Positions 39,935-49,014 of a stretch of 64,000 nt of DNA are shown one piece after another; within the stretch, counting starts at the first letter, position 1, and each line of letters opens with the position of its first letter. The stretch is from NCBI RefSeq assembly GCF_016748675.1, contig NZ_CP051534.1, positions 558,001 to 622,000 of the forward strand, read 5' to 3'. A program made the translations under genes and the position numbers. Below the pieces are notes generated by a model, which had not been told where the DNA came from, searched no databases, and worked only from the letters and a program-made list of their open reading frames with translations. The stretch comes from Helicobacter pylori. GTDB lineage: Bacteria > Campylobacterota > Campylobacteria > Campylobacterales > Helicobacteraceae.

Positions 39935-42870
39935 TTTAATTTCCTTTTTGATTCAATATTTTTTTTGACTTCATCCACGATAATGTCAATGGGTGTGAAA
40001 ATACGGCGCAAGATTTTAAAAGGCGCTTGGATAATATCTGACGCTAAAGTTACTTGAGTTTTAGGTTTATCCAGCGTGCCTTTGACATTCACATTAGTGG
40101 TGATTTTACCTCCTTTTCCTAAAACAAGATAGCCCACGATAGGGATTTTATTTAAAACATTACTCAAAGCCTTGATAGTGGAAACTTCTAAATTCAAATC
40201 CAATTTGTTTTTGTCTAATTCAATGATCCCATTGCCAGCAATATCAAGCGTTTTGCCGACAAGATCAATTTTTTCTAACCCTAAATATTCTTTAGTGATC
40301 CCAAAAACAACGGAGCCGGTTTTGATCTGATAGCCATTAGCCCCTAAATGAGGGTTCCTAAAGACAATGAGAGAGGGAATGGTGTTGATGAGATTGACCA
40401 TGTTTTGCATGAGGGCGAAATTCTTTAAGCTTGTGTTTTGGAATTTCAATTCGCCATTGAAAACCTGATCTTCAAGAGCCCCAATAAGCGTGAATAAGCC
40501 TCCTTCTACGAAATCTTTTTGGAGGATGGTGTTGATATAATCTCCGCTAAAATTATGAGCCTTAAGATACAAAGCCCCATGCACTAAATCCGCCATGATC
40601 ATGGCGTTTTTATAATTGCCATCAATTTTCACCCTATCGTCTTGAGCGACAATGTCAAGATTTTCTAAAGGAAAAGGCATTTTTTTATAGATCAGCACGA
40701 CATCTTTAGCATGGATGCGTGTAGAGATAGGGATAATTTTGTGGGCTTTTTCATAGCGTTGTTTGGCGCTAATGAAAACATCTTCATCTTGGATTTCTTT
40801 AGAGCTAGGCTTTTCTTTTCGTTCTTTTGAGAATAATTCCGCAATCGCTGGCATTTTACTATCCAAGAAATCATCAATACTCAAATCAATGTTATTAAGG
40901 GTAATATCCTTTTGATCCCCCTTAACTTTTATGGATATGCTTTTGCTTGGAGTATAGACAGAAATTTCATCTTTATTAATAGAGCCAAATAAAGAGAGGG
41001 AATTAAACTGCTTGCCGTTGCTATGATAGATGGGTAAAGTGATTTTCAAATCTTTAGCAAAAAAATCAATATTAATAAAATCGCTCGTAGAAACTTCCAA
41101 AGAGCCATCTTCTAAGGCGAAATATTTCATAATAGGGGAATAGGGCTTGATTTTTTTCAAATCTTTGATCCTAAAAACATAGGCGTTATCTTTAAATTCG
41201 CCCTCTAATAAAAGTTGCGGCACGTTCCATTGCATGTGGTTGGGGTTAGAAAAATCAAAATTCAAAGAAAGGTTTTTAAGAGTGTCTCCTGTAGCGTAGA
41301 AAACATCTTTGGTGAATTTGTCTTCACTTTGGGCTTTAATGGTGTCTATGATTTTTCTTCTAAACACCTCTGAGTTTTCACCCTCTTGAATAATAGAATG
41401 CAAGCTTTTTAAATCCAAAGAAAATTTAGTAGGCTGTGGGTTATCTTGGTCGTTGTTCAAGCCATAAGAACGCATGTTGACACTATTGTTAGTGTTGAAT
41501 CGTATTTTATGGACTAAAGAATCTAAAGAGAGGGTTTTTTTATTCAAATCTAAAGCGATTTTAGCGTCTAAATCCAGCATGTTTTCATAGCGGGTGTGGG
41601 TAGTTTCTATGTAAATGTATCGGTATTCTTGGGTAATATCTAAGCTTATATTAGCGTTTTGCGTATAAAGGGGGATATTATAGAGCGAGAGAGTGCCTTC
41701 TTGCAAATTAACGCTGCCTTGAACGCTAAATAAGGGGGCGGTGTTTTTCAAGAATTGTAAGGTGAGTTTCAAATCCGCGCTAGATGGCATGCTGATTTTA
41801 TCCAAAGGTAAAACGACTTTATAAGCGCTCAATAAATCCTTAATGCTATCGCCATAATAATTAGGGGTCGTTTTTAAAAAAACCTCCAACTTGGGGGCTT
41901 CTAACAAATTGGAAAAAGTGGCGTAAGAGCCGGTTAATTCCATGGTTTCATAAGTGATTTTTTGGGGCTGTATGAGGAGCTGTTTGTTTTTGAAAATCAA
42001 TTCGGTTTTATCCATTTTAATGGGCGATAAGCCATCATTGAAAACGACTGAAGGCTTCATCAAAGTGGCTTTAACTACAGAATTTTCTAAAAGCGATGGG
42101 ATAAACTCGCTAGGAGTGAAATTAGCCTTGATTAAAGCGTTATCAATCTTAAAGCTGGCAAATTGGATCTTGTCAAAAATCCATGTTTTTAAATTTTTTT
42201 GCGATTGGTGTTGGAAAAGAGGCTTTAAAAACGCCAGGCTTTTCATTGGAGAAGTGTTGATTTTTAATTCTATGGTTTTTAAATCGGTTAGCCCTTGCAA
42301 ATAAATTGCAGCGCTGGGTTCGATTAAGGGCTTGACAATCAAATTGAACGCCATTTTCCTGGCTTTAGGTGAATAGTGGGCGTTGCCATCCACTTGGACT
42401 TTAATATTTTTAAAAAGCAGATTGATGATTTTAAGCTTGATATTTTTATCGTCTTCTAGGGAAAATTCCCCTTTGATTCCTGGAAATTCCAACTCGTATT
42501 TGTTCCCGTCAAAAAAGATATTGGCTTTATTTTTATCGTCTAAAATGATTTCTTTGACTTTCAGCTTTTCAAAATAAGACACCGCCCAAATGCCATAACG
42601 GATATTTTTAATCAAATCAGAAACTTCTAAACGCTTTTTAGTGGGTTTTTGATGGAAGAAAGAAGAGAGATCAATGCGTTCAACTTCTAAAGAAAGCTTG
42701 TTATTGAGTTTTAAGTATAATTCAGAAATGCCAAGCTTTCCAATTTTTAAATTTTGTATGTGAATGCCGTTTGAAAGGGTTTTGTGAATGACGACTAAAA
42801 GAGTGAATACTGCCACAAACAAGATAATGACATTAAACACTTTCTTGGATACATGTTTTCTTTTCTTCAT
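39931..42870 (-). CDS. Large AsmA/DUF3971-type envelope protein
   Basis: The 979-residue protein has one N-terminal membrane helix (residues 11-28, VFNVIILFVAVFTLLVVI) and a very long periplasmic body of repeating beta-strand units, for example LNLEVSTIKALSNVLNKIPIV near the end. This is the YhdP/AsmA-type design, proteins that bridge the periplasm and are thought to carry phospholipids to the outer membrane. Function here is by analogy. The start overlaps mltG on the other strand by 83 bases if both starts are right. Confidence 0.85.
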   Translation of the reverse strand: MKKRKHVSKKVFNVIILFVAVFTLLVVIHKTLSNGIHIQNLKIGKLGISELYLKLNNKLSLEVERIDLSSFFHQKPTKKRLEVSDLIKNIRYGIWAVSYFEKLKVKEIILDDKNKANIFFDGNKYELEFPGIKGEFSLEDDKNIKLKIINLLFKNIKVQVDGNAHYSPKARKMAFNLIVKPLIEPSAAIYLQGLTDLKTIELKINTSPMKSLAFLKPLFQHQSQKNLKTWIFDKIQFASFKIDNALIKANFTPSEFIPSLLENSVVKATLMKPSVVFNDGLSPIKMDKTELIFKNKQLLIQPQKITYETMELTGSYATFSNLLEAPKLEVFLKTTPNYYGDSIKDLLSAYKVVLPLDKISMPSSADLKLTLQFLKNTAPLFSVQGSVNLQEGTLSLYNIPLYTQNANISLDITQEYRYIYIETTHTRYENMLDLDAKIALDLNKKTLSLDSLVHKIRFNTNNSVNMRSYGLNNDQDNPQPTKFSLDLKSLHSIIQEGENSEVFRRKIIDTIKAQSEDKFTKDVFYATGDTLKNLSLNFDFSNPNHMQWNVPQLLLEGEFKDNAYVFRIKDLKKIKPYSPIMKYFALEDGSLEVSTSDFINIDFFAKDLKITLPIYHSNGKQFNSLSLFGSINKDEISVYTPSKSISIKVKGDQKDITLNNIDLSIDDFLDSKMPAIAELFSKERKEKPSSKEIQDEDVFISAKQRYEKAHKIIPISTRIHAKDVVLIYKKMPFPLENLDIVAQDDRVKIDGNYKNAMIMADLVHGALYLKAHNFSGDYINTILQKDFVEGGLFTLIGALEDQVFNGELKFQNTSLKNFALMQNMVNLINTIPSLIVFRNPHLGANGYQIKTGSVVFGITKEYLGLEKIDLVGKTLDIAGNGIIELDKNKLDLNLEVSTIKALSNVLNKIPIVGYLVLGKGGKITTNVNVKGTLDKPKTQVTLASDIIQAPFKILRRIFTPIDIIVDEVKKNIESKRKLK

Positions 42871-43783
42871 CAGTATTCTTTTTTACTTAAGTATACCAAT
42901 TTATCCTAACAAAGTGGTGGTTGTCCCGCAAGGTTCGCTCAAAAAAGTGTTTTTTTCTTTAAAAGATCAGGGCGTGGATATTAACGCTTTGGATTTGCTT
43001 TTGTTACGCCTGATGGGCATGCCTAAAAAAGGTTATATTGATATGGGCGATGGGGCTTTAAGGAAGGGGGATTTTTTAGTCCGTTTGATCAAAGCGAAAG
43101 CGGCGCAAAAAAGCGCGACTTTAATCCCTGGAGAAACCCGCTATTTTTTCACGCAAATTTTGAGCGAGACTTACCAGTTAGGAGTTGGCGATCTCAATGA
43201 AGCTTATGAAAGCATCGCGCCACGATTAAACGGCTCTGTGATAGAAGATGGGGTGATATGGCCAGACACTTATCATTTGCCTTTAGGGGAGGACGCTTTT
43301 AAAATCATGCAAGCTTTAATCGGTCAATCTCTCAAAAAACACGAAGCTTTAAGCAAGCAATGGCTTGGATACTACCATAAAGAAGAGTGGTTTGAAAAAA
43401 TCATTCTCGCTTCTATTGTGCAAAAAGAAGCCGCTAATATTGAAGAAATGCCCCTGATTGCGAGCGTGATTTTTAACCGCTTGAAAAAAGGCATGCCTTT
43501 ACAAATGGATGGGGCTTTGAATTATCAGGAATTTTCACACGCTAAAGTAACCAAAGAGCGCATTAAAACCGATAACACCCCCTACAATACTTATAAATTT
43601 AAGGGTTTGCCTAAAAATCCTGTGGGGAGCGTGAGCCTAGAAGCGATTAGAGCGGTGATATTCCCTAAAAAAACTAATTTTTTGTATTTTGTGAAAATGC
43701 CGGATAAAAAACATGCTTTCAGCGCGACTTATAAGGAGCATTTAAAAAACATTAATCTTTCTAATAATCATTTTTATGATTAG
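42788..43783 (+). CDS. mltG: Endolytic transglycosylase MltG
   Basis: MltG cuts nascent peptidoglycan strands near the inner membrane and sets glycan length. The 331-residue protein has a membrane helix near residues 20-40 and the YceG catalytic region SIVQKEAANIEEMPLIASVI with the active glutamate, plus MPLQMDGALNY. Older annotations call it an aminodeoxychorismate lyase. The 5' end is uncertain: 42788 gives the longest form, while ATG 42827 or TTG 42845 reduce the overlap with the divergent AsmA-like gene. Confidence 0.92.
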   Translation: MTTKRVNTATNKIMTLNTFLDTCFLFFISILFYLSIPIYPNKVVVVPQGSLKKVFFSLKDQGVDINALDLLLLRLMGMPKKGYIDMGDGALRKGDFLVRLIKAKAAQKSATLIPGETRYFFTQILSETYQLGVGDLNEAYESIAPRLNGSVIEDGVIWPDTYHLPLGEDAFKIMQALIGQSLKKHEALSKQWLGYYHKEEWFEKIILASIVQKEAANIEEMPLIASVIFNRLKKGMPLQMDGALNYQEFSHAKVTKERIKTDNTPYNTYKFKGLPKNPVGSVSLEAIRAVIFPKKTNFLYFVKMPDKKHAFSATYKEHLKNINLSNNHFYD

Positions 43784-43960
43784 GGTTAATGGGGCGTTTT
43801 TTCTTTTAAATTGAGTAAAAAGTGTTTAGTATTTTCTCATTTTAATTTTAAGTTCTTACTATTAAAGCATTTTAGATTTTATTAAAAAAGGCTTGCTACA
43901 ATTTTAGGCAAATTTTGATTGCTAGGGCTTTAGAACAGCTTTTAGCACAAAGGAGAATGA

Positions 43961-44302
43961 ATGGCTAAAATGAGCGCTCCAGATGGGGTTGCCGTTTGGG
44001 TGAATGAGGACAGGTGTAAGGGTTGTGATATTTGCGTATCGGTATGCCCTGCTGGGGTTCTTGGCATGGGGATTGAAAAAGAAAGGGTTCTTGGAAAAGT
44101 GGCCAAAGTAGCCTACCCAGAGAGTTGTATCGGTTGCGTGCAATGCGAGTTGCACTGCCCGGATTTTGCGATTTATGTGGCTGACAGGAAGGATTTCAAA
44201 TTCGCTAAAGTTTCTAAAGAAGCCCAAGAAAGAAGCGAAAAGGTTAAGGCCAATAAATACATGCTCTTAGAAGAGACTATTTTAGAAGGGAGAGGCAAAT
44301 AA
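43961..44302 (+). CDS. oorD: 2-oxoglutarate:acceptor oxidoreductase, ferredoxin subunit OorD
   Basis: OorD is the 4Fe-4S electron carrier subunit of 2-oxoglutarate oxidoreductase, which replaces 2-oxoglutarate dehydrogenase in H. pylori. The 113-residue protein has two clusters, CKGCDICVSVCPAG and CIGCVQCELHCPDF. It heads the oorDABC operon: stop and start codons of oorD and oorA overlap. TACAAT at 43897-43902 is a likely -10 box, and AAAGGAG precedes the ATG. Confidence 0.97.
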   Translation: MAKMSAPDGVAVWVNEDRCKGCDICVSVCPAGVLGMGIEKERVLGKVAKVAYPESCIGCVQCELHCPDFAIYVADRKDFKFAKVSKEAQERSEKVKANKYMLLEETILEGRGK

Positions 44303-45429
44303 TGCGTGAGATTATTTCTGACGGGAATGAATTAGTCGCTAAAGCGGCGATTGAAGTGGGGTGTCGGTTTTTTGGGGGCTATCCTATCACGCCAAGCTCG
44401 GATATTATGCATGCAATGAGCGTGGCTTTGCCCAAATGCGGCGGCCATTTTATCCAAATGGAAGATGAAATCAGCGGGATTAGCGTGTCTTTAGGAGCGA
44501 GCATGAGCGGGACGAAGTCTATGACAGCGAGCTCTGGGCCTGGTATTTCATTGAAAGTGGAGCAAATCGGTTATTCTTTCATGGCGGAAATCCCTTTAGT
44601 GATCGCTGATGTGATGCGTTCAGGCCCATCAACTGGAATGCCCACTCGTGTGGCTCAAGGCGATGTGAATTTTTTAAGACACCCCATACATGGGGATTTT
44701 AAAGCCGTCGCGCTCGCTCCTGCAAATTTAGAAGAAGCTTACACAGAAACCGTTCGCGCGTTCAATTTGGCTGAAATGCTCATGACTCCTGTATTCTTAC
44801 TCATGGATGAAACCGTGGGGCATATGTATGGCAAGGTGCAAATCCCGGATTTAGAAGAAGTGCAAAAGATGACCATTAATCGTAAGGAATTTGTGGGCGA
44901 TAAAAAAGACTACAAGCCTTATGGAGTCGCGCAAGACGAGCCGGCTGTCTTAAACCCTTTCTTCAAAGGCTATCGCTACCATGTTTCAGGCTTGCACCAT
45001 GGGCCTATTGGCTTTCCCACTGAAGACGCCAAAATCGGTGGGGATTTGATTGACAGATTATTCCATAAGATTGAATCCAAGCAAGACATTATCAATGAAA
45101 ATGAGGAAATGGATTTAGAGGGCGCTGAGATCGTTATCATCGCTTATGGTTCGGTTTCTCTAGCGGTTAAAGAAGCTTTGAAAGATTACAATAAGGAAAG
45201 CAAGCAAAAGATCGGCTTTTTCAGGCCCAAAACCTTATGGCCAAGCCCGGCTAAACGCTTGAAAGAAATAGGGGATAAATACGAAAAAATCCTTGTGATT
45301 GAATTGAATAAGGGGCAGTATTTAGAAGAAATTGAAAGGGCTATGCAAAGAAAGGTGCATTTCTTTGGGCAAGCCAATGGGCGCACGATTTCGCCTAAAC
45401 AAATCATCGCAAAATTGAAGGAGCTTTAA
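44302..45429 (+). CDS. oorA: 2-oxoglutarate:acceptor oxidoreductase, alpha subunit OorA
   Basis: OorA holds the pyruvate-ferredoxin-oxidoreductase-type N-terminal domain that binds the 2-oxo acid. The 375-residue protein has GGYPITPSSDIMHAM near residue 25 and a C-terminal transketolase-like domain with KIGFFRPKTLWPSP. It overlaps oorD at one base and is followed two bases later by oorB. Confidence 0.97.
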   Translation: MREIISDGNELVAKAAIEVGCRFFGGYPITPSSDIMHAMSVALPKCGGHFIQMEDEISGISVSLGASMSGTKSMTASSGPGISLKVEQIGYSFMAEIPLVIADVMRSGPSTGMPTRVAQGDVNFLRHPIHGDFKAVALAPANLEEAYTETVRAFNLAEMLMTPVFLLMDETVGHMYGKVQIPDLEEVQKMTINRKEFVGDKKDYKPYGVAQDEPAVLNPFFKGYRYHVSGLHHGPIGFPTEDAKIGGDLIDRLFHKIESKQDIINENEEMDLEGAEIVIIAYGSVSLAVKEALKDYNKESKQKIGFFRPKTLWPSPAKRLKEIGDKYEKILVIELNKGQYLEEIERAMQRKVHFFGQANGRTISPKQIIAKLKEL

Positions 45430-45430
45430 A

Positions 45431-46252
45431 ATGGCGTTTAATTATGATGAATATTTGCGTGTGGATAAAATACCCACTTTGTGGTGTTGGGGCTGTGGCG
45501 ATGGCGTGATTTTAAAATCCATTATCCGCACGATTGATGCTTTAGGTTGGAAAATGGATGATGTGTGCTTGGTGAGCGGGATTGGTTGCAGCGGGCGTAT
45601 GAGTTCGTATGTGAATTGCAACACCGTTCACACCACGCATGGCAGGGCTGTAGCGTATGCGACAGGGATTAAATTAGCTAACCCTAGTAAGCATGTGATC
45701 GTGGTTTCTGGCGATGGCGATGGCTTTGCGATTGGAGGCAATCACACCATGCACGCATGCAGAAGAAACATTGATTTGAATTTTGTTTTAGTGAATAATT
45801 TCATTTATGGTTTGACCAACTCCCAAACTTCGCCCACCACGCCTAATGGCATGTGGACGGTTACGGCTCAATGGGGGAATATTGATAACCAATTTGACCC
45901 ATGCGCTTTAACCACCGCTGCAGGGGCGAGTTTTGTCGCTAGAGAGAGCGTTTTAGACCCTCAAAAATTAGAAAAAGTGCTTAAAGAAGGTTTCTCGCAC
46001 AAGGGCTTTAGCTTCTTTGATGTCCATAGCAATTGCCATATCAATTTAGGGCGTAAGAATAAAATGGGCGAAGCGTCTCAAATGCTAAAATGGATGGAAA
46101 GCCGATTGGTGAGCAAACGCCAATTTGAAGCCATGAGCCCTGAAGAAAGGGTGGATAAATTCCCTACAGGCGTTTTAAAGCATGACACGGACAGGAAAGA
46201 ATATTGCGAAGCGTATCAAGAAATCATTGAAAAAGCACAAGGAAAACAATAA
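45431..46252 (+). CDS. oorB: 2-oxoglutarate:acceptor oxidoreductase, beta subunit OorB
   Basis: OorB binds thiamine diphosphate. The 273-residue protein has the metal and cofactor motif SGDGDGFAIGGNH followed by NNFIYGLTNSQTSPTT, and cysteines in WCWGCGD and GIGCSGR. Its stop overlaps the oorC start by a base. Confidence 0.97.
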   Translation: MAFNYDEYLRVDKIPTLWCWGCGDGVILKSIIRTIDALGWKMDDVCLVSGIGCSGRMSSYVNCNTVHTTHGRAVAYATGIKLANPSKHVIVVSGDGDGFAIGGNHTMHACRRNIDLNFVLVNNFIYGLTNSQTSPTTPNGMWTVTAQWGNIDNQFDPCALTTAAGASFVARESVLDPQKLEKVLKEGFSHKGFSFFDVHSNCHINLGRKNKMGEASQMLKWMESRLVSKRQFEAMSPEERVDKFPTGVLKHDTDRKEYCEAYQEIIEKAQGKQ

Positions 46253-46806
46253 TGGAAGCGCAATTACGATTTACGGGCGTTGGAGGGCAAGGCGTGCTGT
46301 TAGCGGGGGAGATTTTAGCTGAGGCTAAGATTGTGAGTGGGGGCTATGGCACTAAGACTTCCACTTACACTTCGCAAGTGCGTGGAGGGCCCACTAAAGT
46401 GGATATTTTGCTAGATAAAGATGAAATCATTTTCCCTTATGCTAAAGAGGGCGAGATTGATTTCATGCTTTCAGTCGCTCAAATCAGCTACAACCAGTTT
46501 AAAAGCGATATTAAACAAGGCGGTATCGTTGTCATTGATCCCAATTTGGTAACCCCCACTAAAGAAGATGAAGAAAAGTATCAAATTTATAAAATCCCCA
46601 TTATCAGCATCGCTAAAGATGAAGTGGGTAACATTATCACGCAATCTGTGGTGGCGTTGGCGATCACCGTGGAGCTTACTAAATGCGTAGAAGAAAATAT
46701 CGTGCTAGACACCATGCTTAAAAAAGTCCCTGCAAAAGTCGCTGAAACGAACAAAAAAGCCTTTGAAATTGGCAAAAAACATGCTTTAGAAGCTTTGAAA
46801 AAATAA
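46252..46806 (+). CDS. oorC: 2-oxoglutarate:acceptor oxidoreductase, gamma subunit OorC
   Basis: The 184-residue protein is the POR gamma-type domain, with GVGGQGVLLAGEILAEA at the start and TSTYTSQVRGGPT. With OorA, B and D it oxidises 2-oxoglutarate to succinyl-CoA and passes electrons to a low-potential carrier. It ends the operon, its stop codon lying inside a terminator hairpin. Confidence 0.97.
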   Translation: MEAQLRFTGVGGQGVLLAGEILAEAKIVSGGYGTKTSTYTSQVRGGPTKVDILLDKDEIIFPYAKEGEIDFMLSVAQISYNQFKSDIKQGGIVVIDPNLVTPTKEDEEKYQIYKIPIISIAKDEVGNIITQSVVALAITVELTKCVEENIVLDTMLKKVPAKVAETNKKAFEIGKKHALEALKK

Positions 46807-46833
46807 GGGGGTAACTCCTTATCTTATTTTTCT
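46803..46833 (+). terminator. oor operon terminator
   Basis: ATAAGGGG and CTCCTTAT pair over eight positions (one wobble) around loop GTAA and are followed by CTTATTTTTC. The oorC stop codon is within the first arm. Confidence 0.7.
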
Positions 46834-46869
46834 TTAGCTATAGCTTTTTCCCCTTTTTTTGTATTTTTG

Positions 46870-46892
46870 AAAAAAAAAAAAAATGATATAAT
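46870..46892 (+). promoter_or_regulatory. Poly-A tract next to the -10 box of the HAD-family gene
   Basis: Fourteen A residues (46870-46883) end three bases before TATAAT (46887-46892). The -35-like TTGAAA at 46867 overlaps the tract start. Change in tract length would alter the -35/-10 distance, a known mode of promoter phase variation in H. pylori. Confidence 0.65.
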
Positions 46893-46918
46893 GCTCAAAT
46901 TTTACAAAGGATTCTTGT

Positions 46919-48694
46919 ATGCGCAAATTTTTGGATGGGGCAAAAAGTGAGGTTTTAAAATATGATGTGATTTCTTTTGATATTTTTGATACCCTTCTTC
47001 TAAGACCTTTCATTAAACCCACAGATTTGTTCTTGTATATTGAGACTAAATACAATATTAAAGGTTTTCATCAAGCAAGGATCCTGGCAGAAATGCAATC
47101 TAGAGAAATCAGTAAAAGACAAGACATTACTCTAGATGAAATTTATCATCAAATTCCAAAAGAGTTTCATTCATATAAGGGAGTAGAAATTGCCACTGAA
47201 AAAGAGGTGCTTATTCCAAACTTAGAGATGTTAGAACTCTATCGTTTCGCTAAAGAGAACAATAAAAGAGTGATTATTGTATCAGATATGTATTTACCTT
47301 TAGAAGTCCTTGAAGATATTTTAATTTCTAAGGGTTTTGATGGTTATACAAATTTCTATCTTAGTAGCCATATAATGCTTACTAAACATTCAAAGGATTT
47401 GTTTAAACATGTTTTAAAACAAGAAAATATTACTCACACACAAATATTGCATATTGGTGATAATTCTTGGGCAGATGACACTATGCCTAAAAGTTTAGGC
47501 ATAGCAACGCTATTTAGAAAAAGCGTGTTGAAGCAATTTGAAGAAATTTCTCCTAAATACAAAACATTTAGTCCAACCAGTGTTGCACAAAGTTTTATTT
47601 TAGGATCTTTATGCGTTTTTCATAAAAATTATATTCAAAAACATGAAAAATTTGATTATTGGTTTCTTTTGGGAGCGATGCAGGCAGGAATTGCAGCCGT
47701 TGCTTATTGCCAGTTTATCTATAAGGAAATTCATAAAAGAAATATTGATACTTTAGTGTTTGTTGCGCGAGATGGTTATTTATTGCAAAAAATTTTTAAT
47801 ATTTTATATCCAAATTCATATAAAACTACTTATGTCTATGCTCCCAGAATTTTAAAAAAAGCGGTATTTTTAGAAGTCGTAGAGGGCGAGAGTTTGGAAA
47901 TTTTGCGTATTTTAGAAGGCGAAGAAGAAGTTAAAAAGAAGCAAATCACCACCAACCAACAAGCATATATACATATATATAGTAACTTTGAATACTGCCG
48001 CCATTTAGCGTTAAAATGTTTGGATAATTACAGAAGATATTTGTATTCACAAAATTTAGAAGGAAATATCGCTATTGTAGATACGATTACTTTAGGCTAT
48101 TCTTCGCAAGGGTTAATCCAAAAAGCTTTAAACAAAGAAGTTTTTGGGTGCTATGTGGATCTCCTAAGAATTTTAAATTATGATTGCGTGAGTTTCTTAC
48201 CTTTTTCACACCCTAAACCCGTTTATTTTCATAATTGGGATTTTATGGAGTTTTTGCTAACAAGCCCTGAATACCCTATTTTAAATGTAGAAAATGGCGT
48301 TCCAATTTATCAAAAAGACGTTTCATCTTGCGAAAAACACCGCTCTAAAGCTTATGAAAAAATAGTAGAAGGGGCTGTTGGATATGTTTCATATTTTAAA
48401 GAAAGTCAAATTTCTTTAGGTATTTATGATGTGATAAAATGGGTCAATTTCTTCATTGACCATCCTAGTATTCAAGATCAAGAGCAATTTAAACAAATTT
48501 ATTTTCTTCCAGACGCAACGCATAAAAACGCTCTGCCCTTGTTTTGCAACGATGTTTCTTTATTGTCTTGTATTTTAAAACCTTCACAAAGTTATGGTAT
48601 ATTAAAAAGAAGCCTTAGGACAAACAAGCAAGAGAGATTGTTTAAAATATTATCTCTAATTAAAAAAATCTATGGGAAGTTAAAAAAGAAATGA
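46919..48694 (+). CDS. HAD-superfamily protein (COG5610-like), probably strain-variable
   Basis: The 591-residue protein begins with a HAD hydrolase domain: motif I SFDIFDTLLLRP (nucleophile Asp21; the usual second Asp at +2 is Phe), motif II VSDMY, the lysine of motif III in KHSKDLF, and HIGDNSWADD as motif IV. About 370 residues of unassigned sequence follow, with many aromatics (for example FVARDGYLLQKI), and a basic tail KKIYGKLKKK. Related proteins occur in surface-polysaccharide gene clusters, which suggests a role in glycan modification; that is inference. Other strains as I recall carry a type III restriction system in this slot. Codon use is somewhat more AT-rich than the flanks. AAAGGA is near the ATG. 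Confidence 0.8.
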   Translation: MRKFLDGAKSEVLKYDVISFDIFDTLLLRPFIKPTDLFLYIETKYNIKGFHQARILAEMQSREISKRQDITLDEIYHQIPKEFHSYKGVEIATEKEVLIPNLEMLELYRFAKENNKRVIIVSDMYLPLEVLEDILISKGFDGYTNFYLSSHIMLTKHSKDLFKHVLKQENITHTQILHIGDNSWADDTMPKSLGIATLFRKSVLKQFEEISPKYKTFSPTSVAQSFILGSLCVFHKNYIQKHEKFDYWFLLGAMQAGIAAVAYCQFIYKEIHKRNIDTLVFVARDGYLLQKIFNILYPNSYKTTYVYAPRILKKAVFLEVVEGESLEILRILEGEEEVKKKQITTNQQAYIHIYSNFEYCRHLALKCLDNYRRYLYSQNLEGNIAIVDTITLGYSSQGLIQKALNKEVFGCYVDLLRILNYDCVSFLPFSHPKPVYFHNWDFMEFLLTSPEYPILNVENGVPIYQKDVSSCEKHRSKAYEKIVEGAVGYVSYFKESQISLGIYDVIKWVNFFIDHPSIQDQEQFKQIYFLPDATHKNALPLFCNDVSLLSCILKPSQSYGILKRSLRTNKQERLFKILSLIKKIYGKLKKK

Positions 48695-48810
48695 TAAAAT
48701 TGGCTCTGTTTTTAATCAAATATGGATAAATAGGGCTTTCTCCCTTAATATAATTCTCTCAAAAGTTATCCACTAGATATTTTTTATTTATCAAATAATC
48801 CGTTTTTGAG

Positions 48811-48816
48811 TATAAT
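48811..48816 (+). promoter_or_regulatory. -10 box for the dba-dsbI pair
   Basis: TATAAT 25 bases before the small membrane protein gene, in a GAGTATAATCC context, with the gene's ribosome site AAGGAA following. Confidence 0.6.
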
Positions 48817-48840
48817 CCTACGAAAATTTTAAGGAACGGC

Positions 48841-49005
48841 ATGGAGTTTTTAGGACTGATTTTAAGTCTGGCCGCTATTTTGATAGCGTTTAAAAAGCCT
48901 GAAAAAGAAAATTGGGCGTTTGGGATTTTGATTGTGGTGTGGTTAATGGAGTTTATTATTTTTATAGCCCACAGCTCTAGCGTTTTACCTAACATGAATT
49001 TATAA
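48841..49005 (+). CDS. dba: Dba, small membrane partner of DsbI
   Basis: The 54-residue protein has two membrane helices (about residues 3-17 and 26-43, separated by KKPEKENW). It lies nine bases before dsbI with AAGGAA at its start, matching the dba-dsbI pair known from Campylobacter, in which the small protein precedes and supports DsbI. It is too short for most gene finders; a longer leftward frame over the same bases is a shadow. Confidence 0.75.
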   Translation: MEFLGLILSLAAILIAFKKPEKENWAFGILIVVWLMEFIIFIAHSSSVLPNMNL

Positions 49006-49014
49006 GGGGGATGC

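Noticed and set aside
47960..47985. TA-rich dinucleotide stretch as a phase-variation tract in the HAD gene
   Set aside because: The TA units are interrupted and short, so slippage is less likely than at the upstream poly-A.
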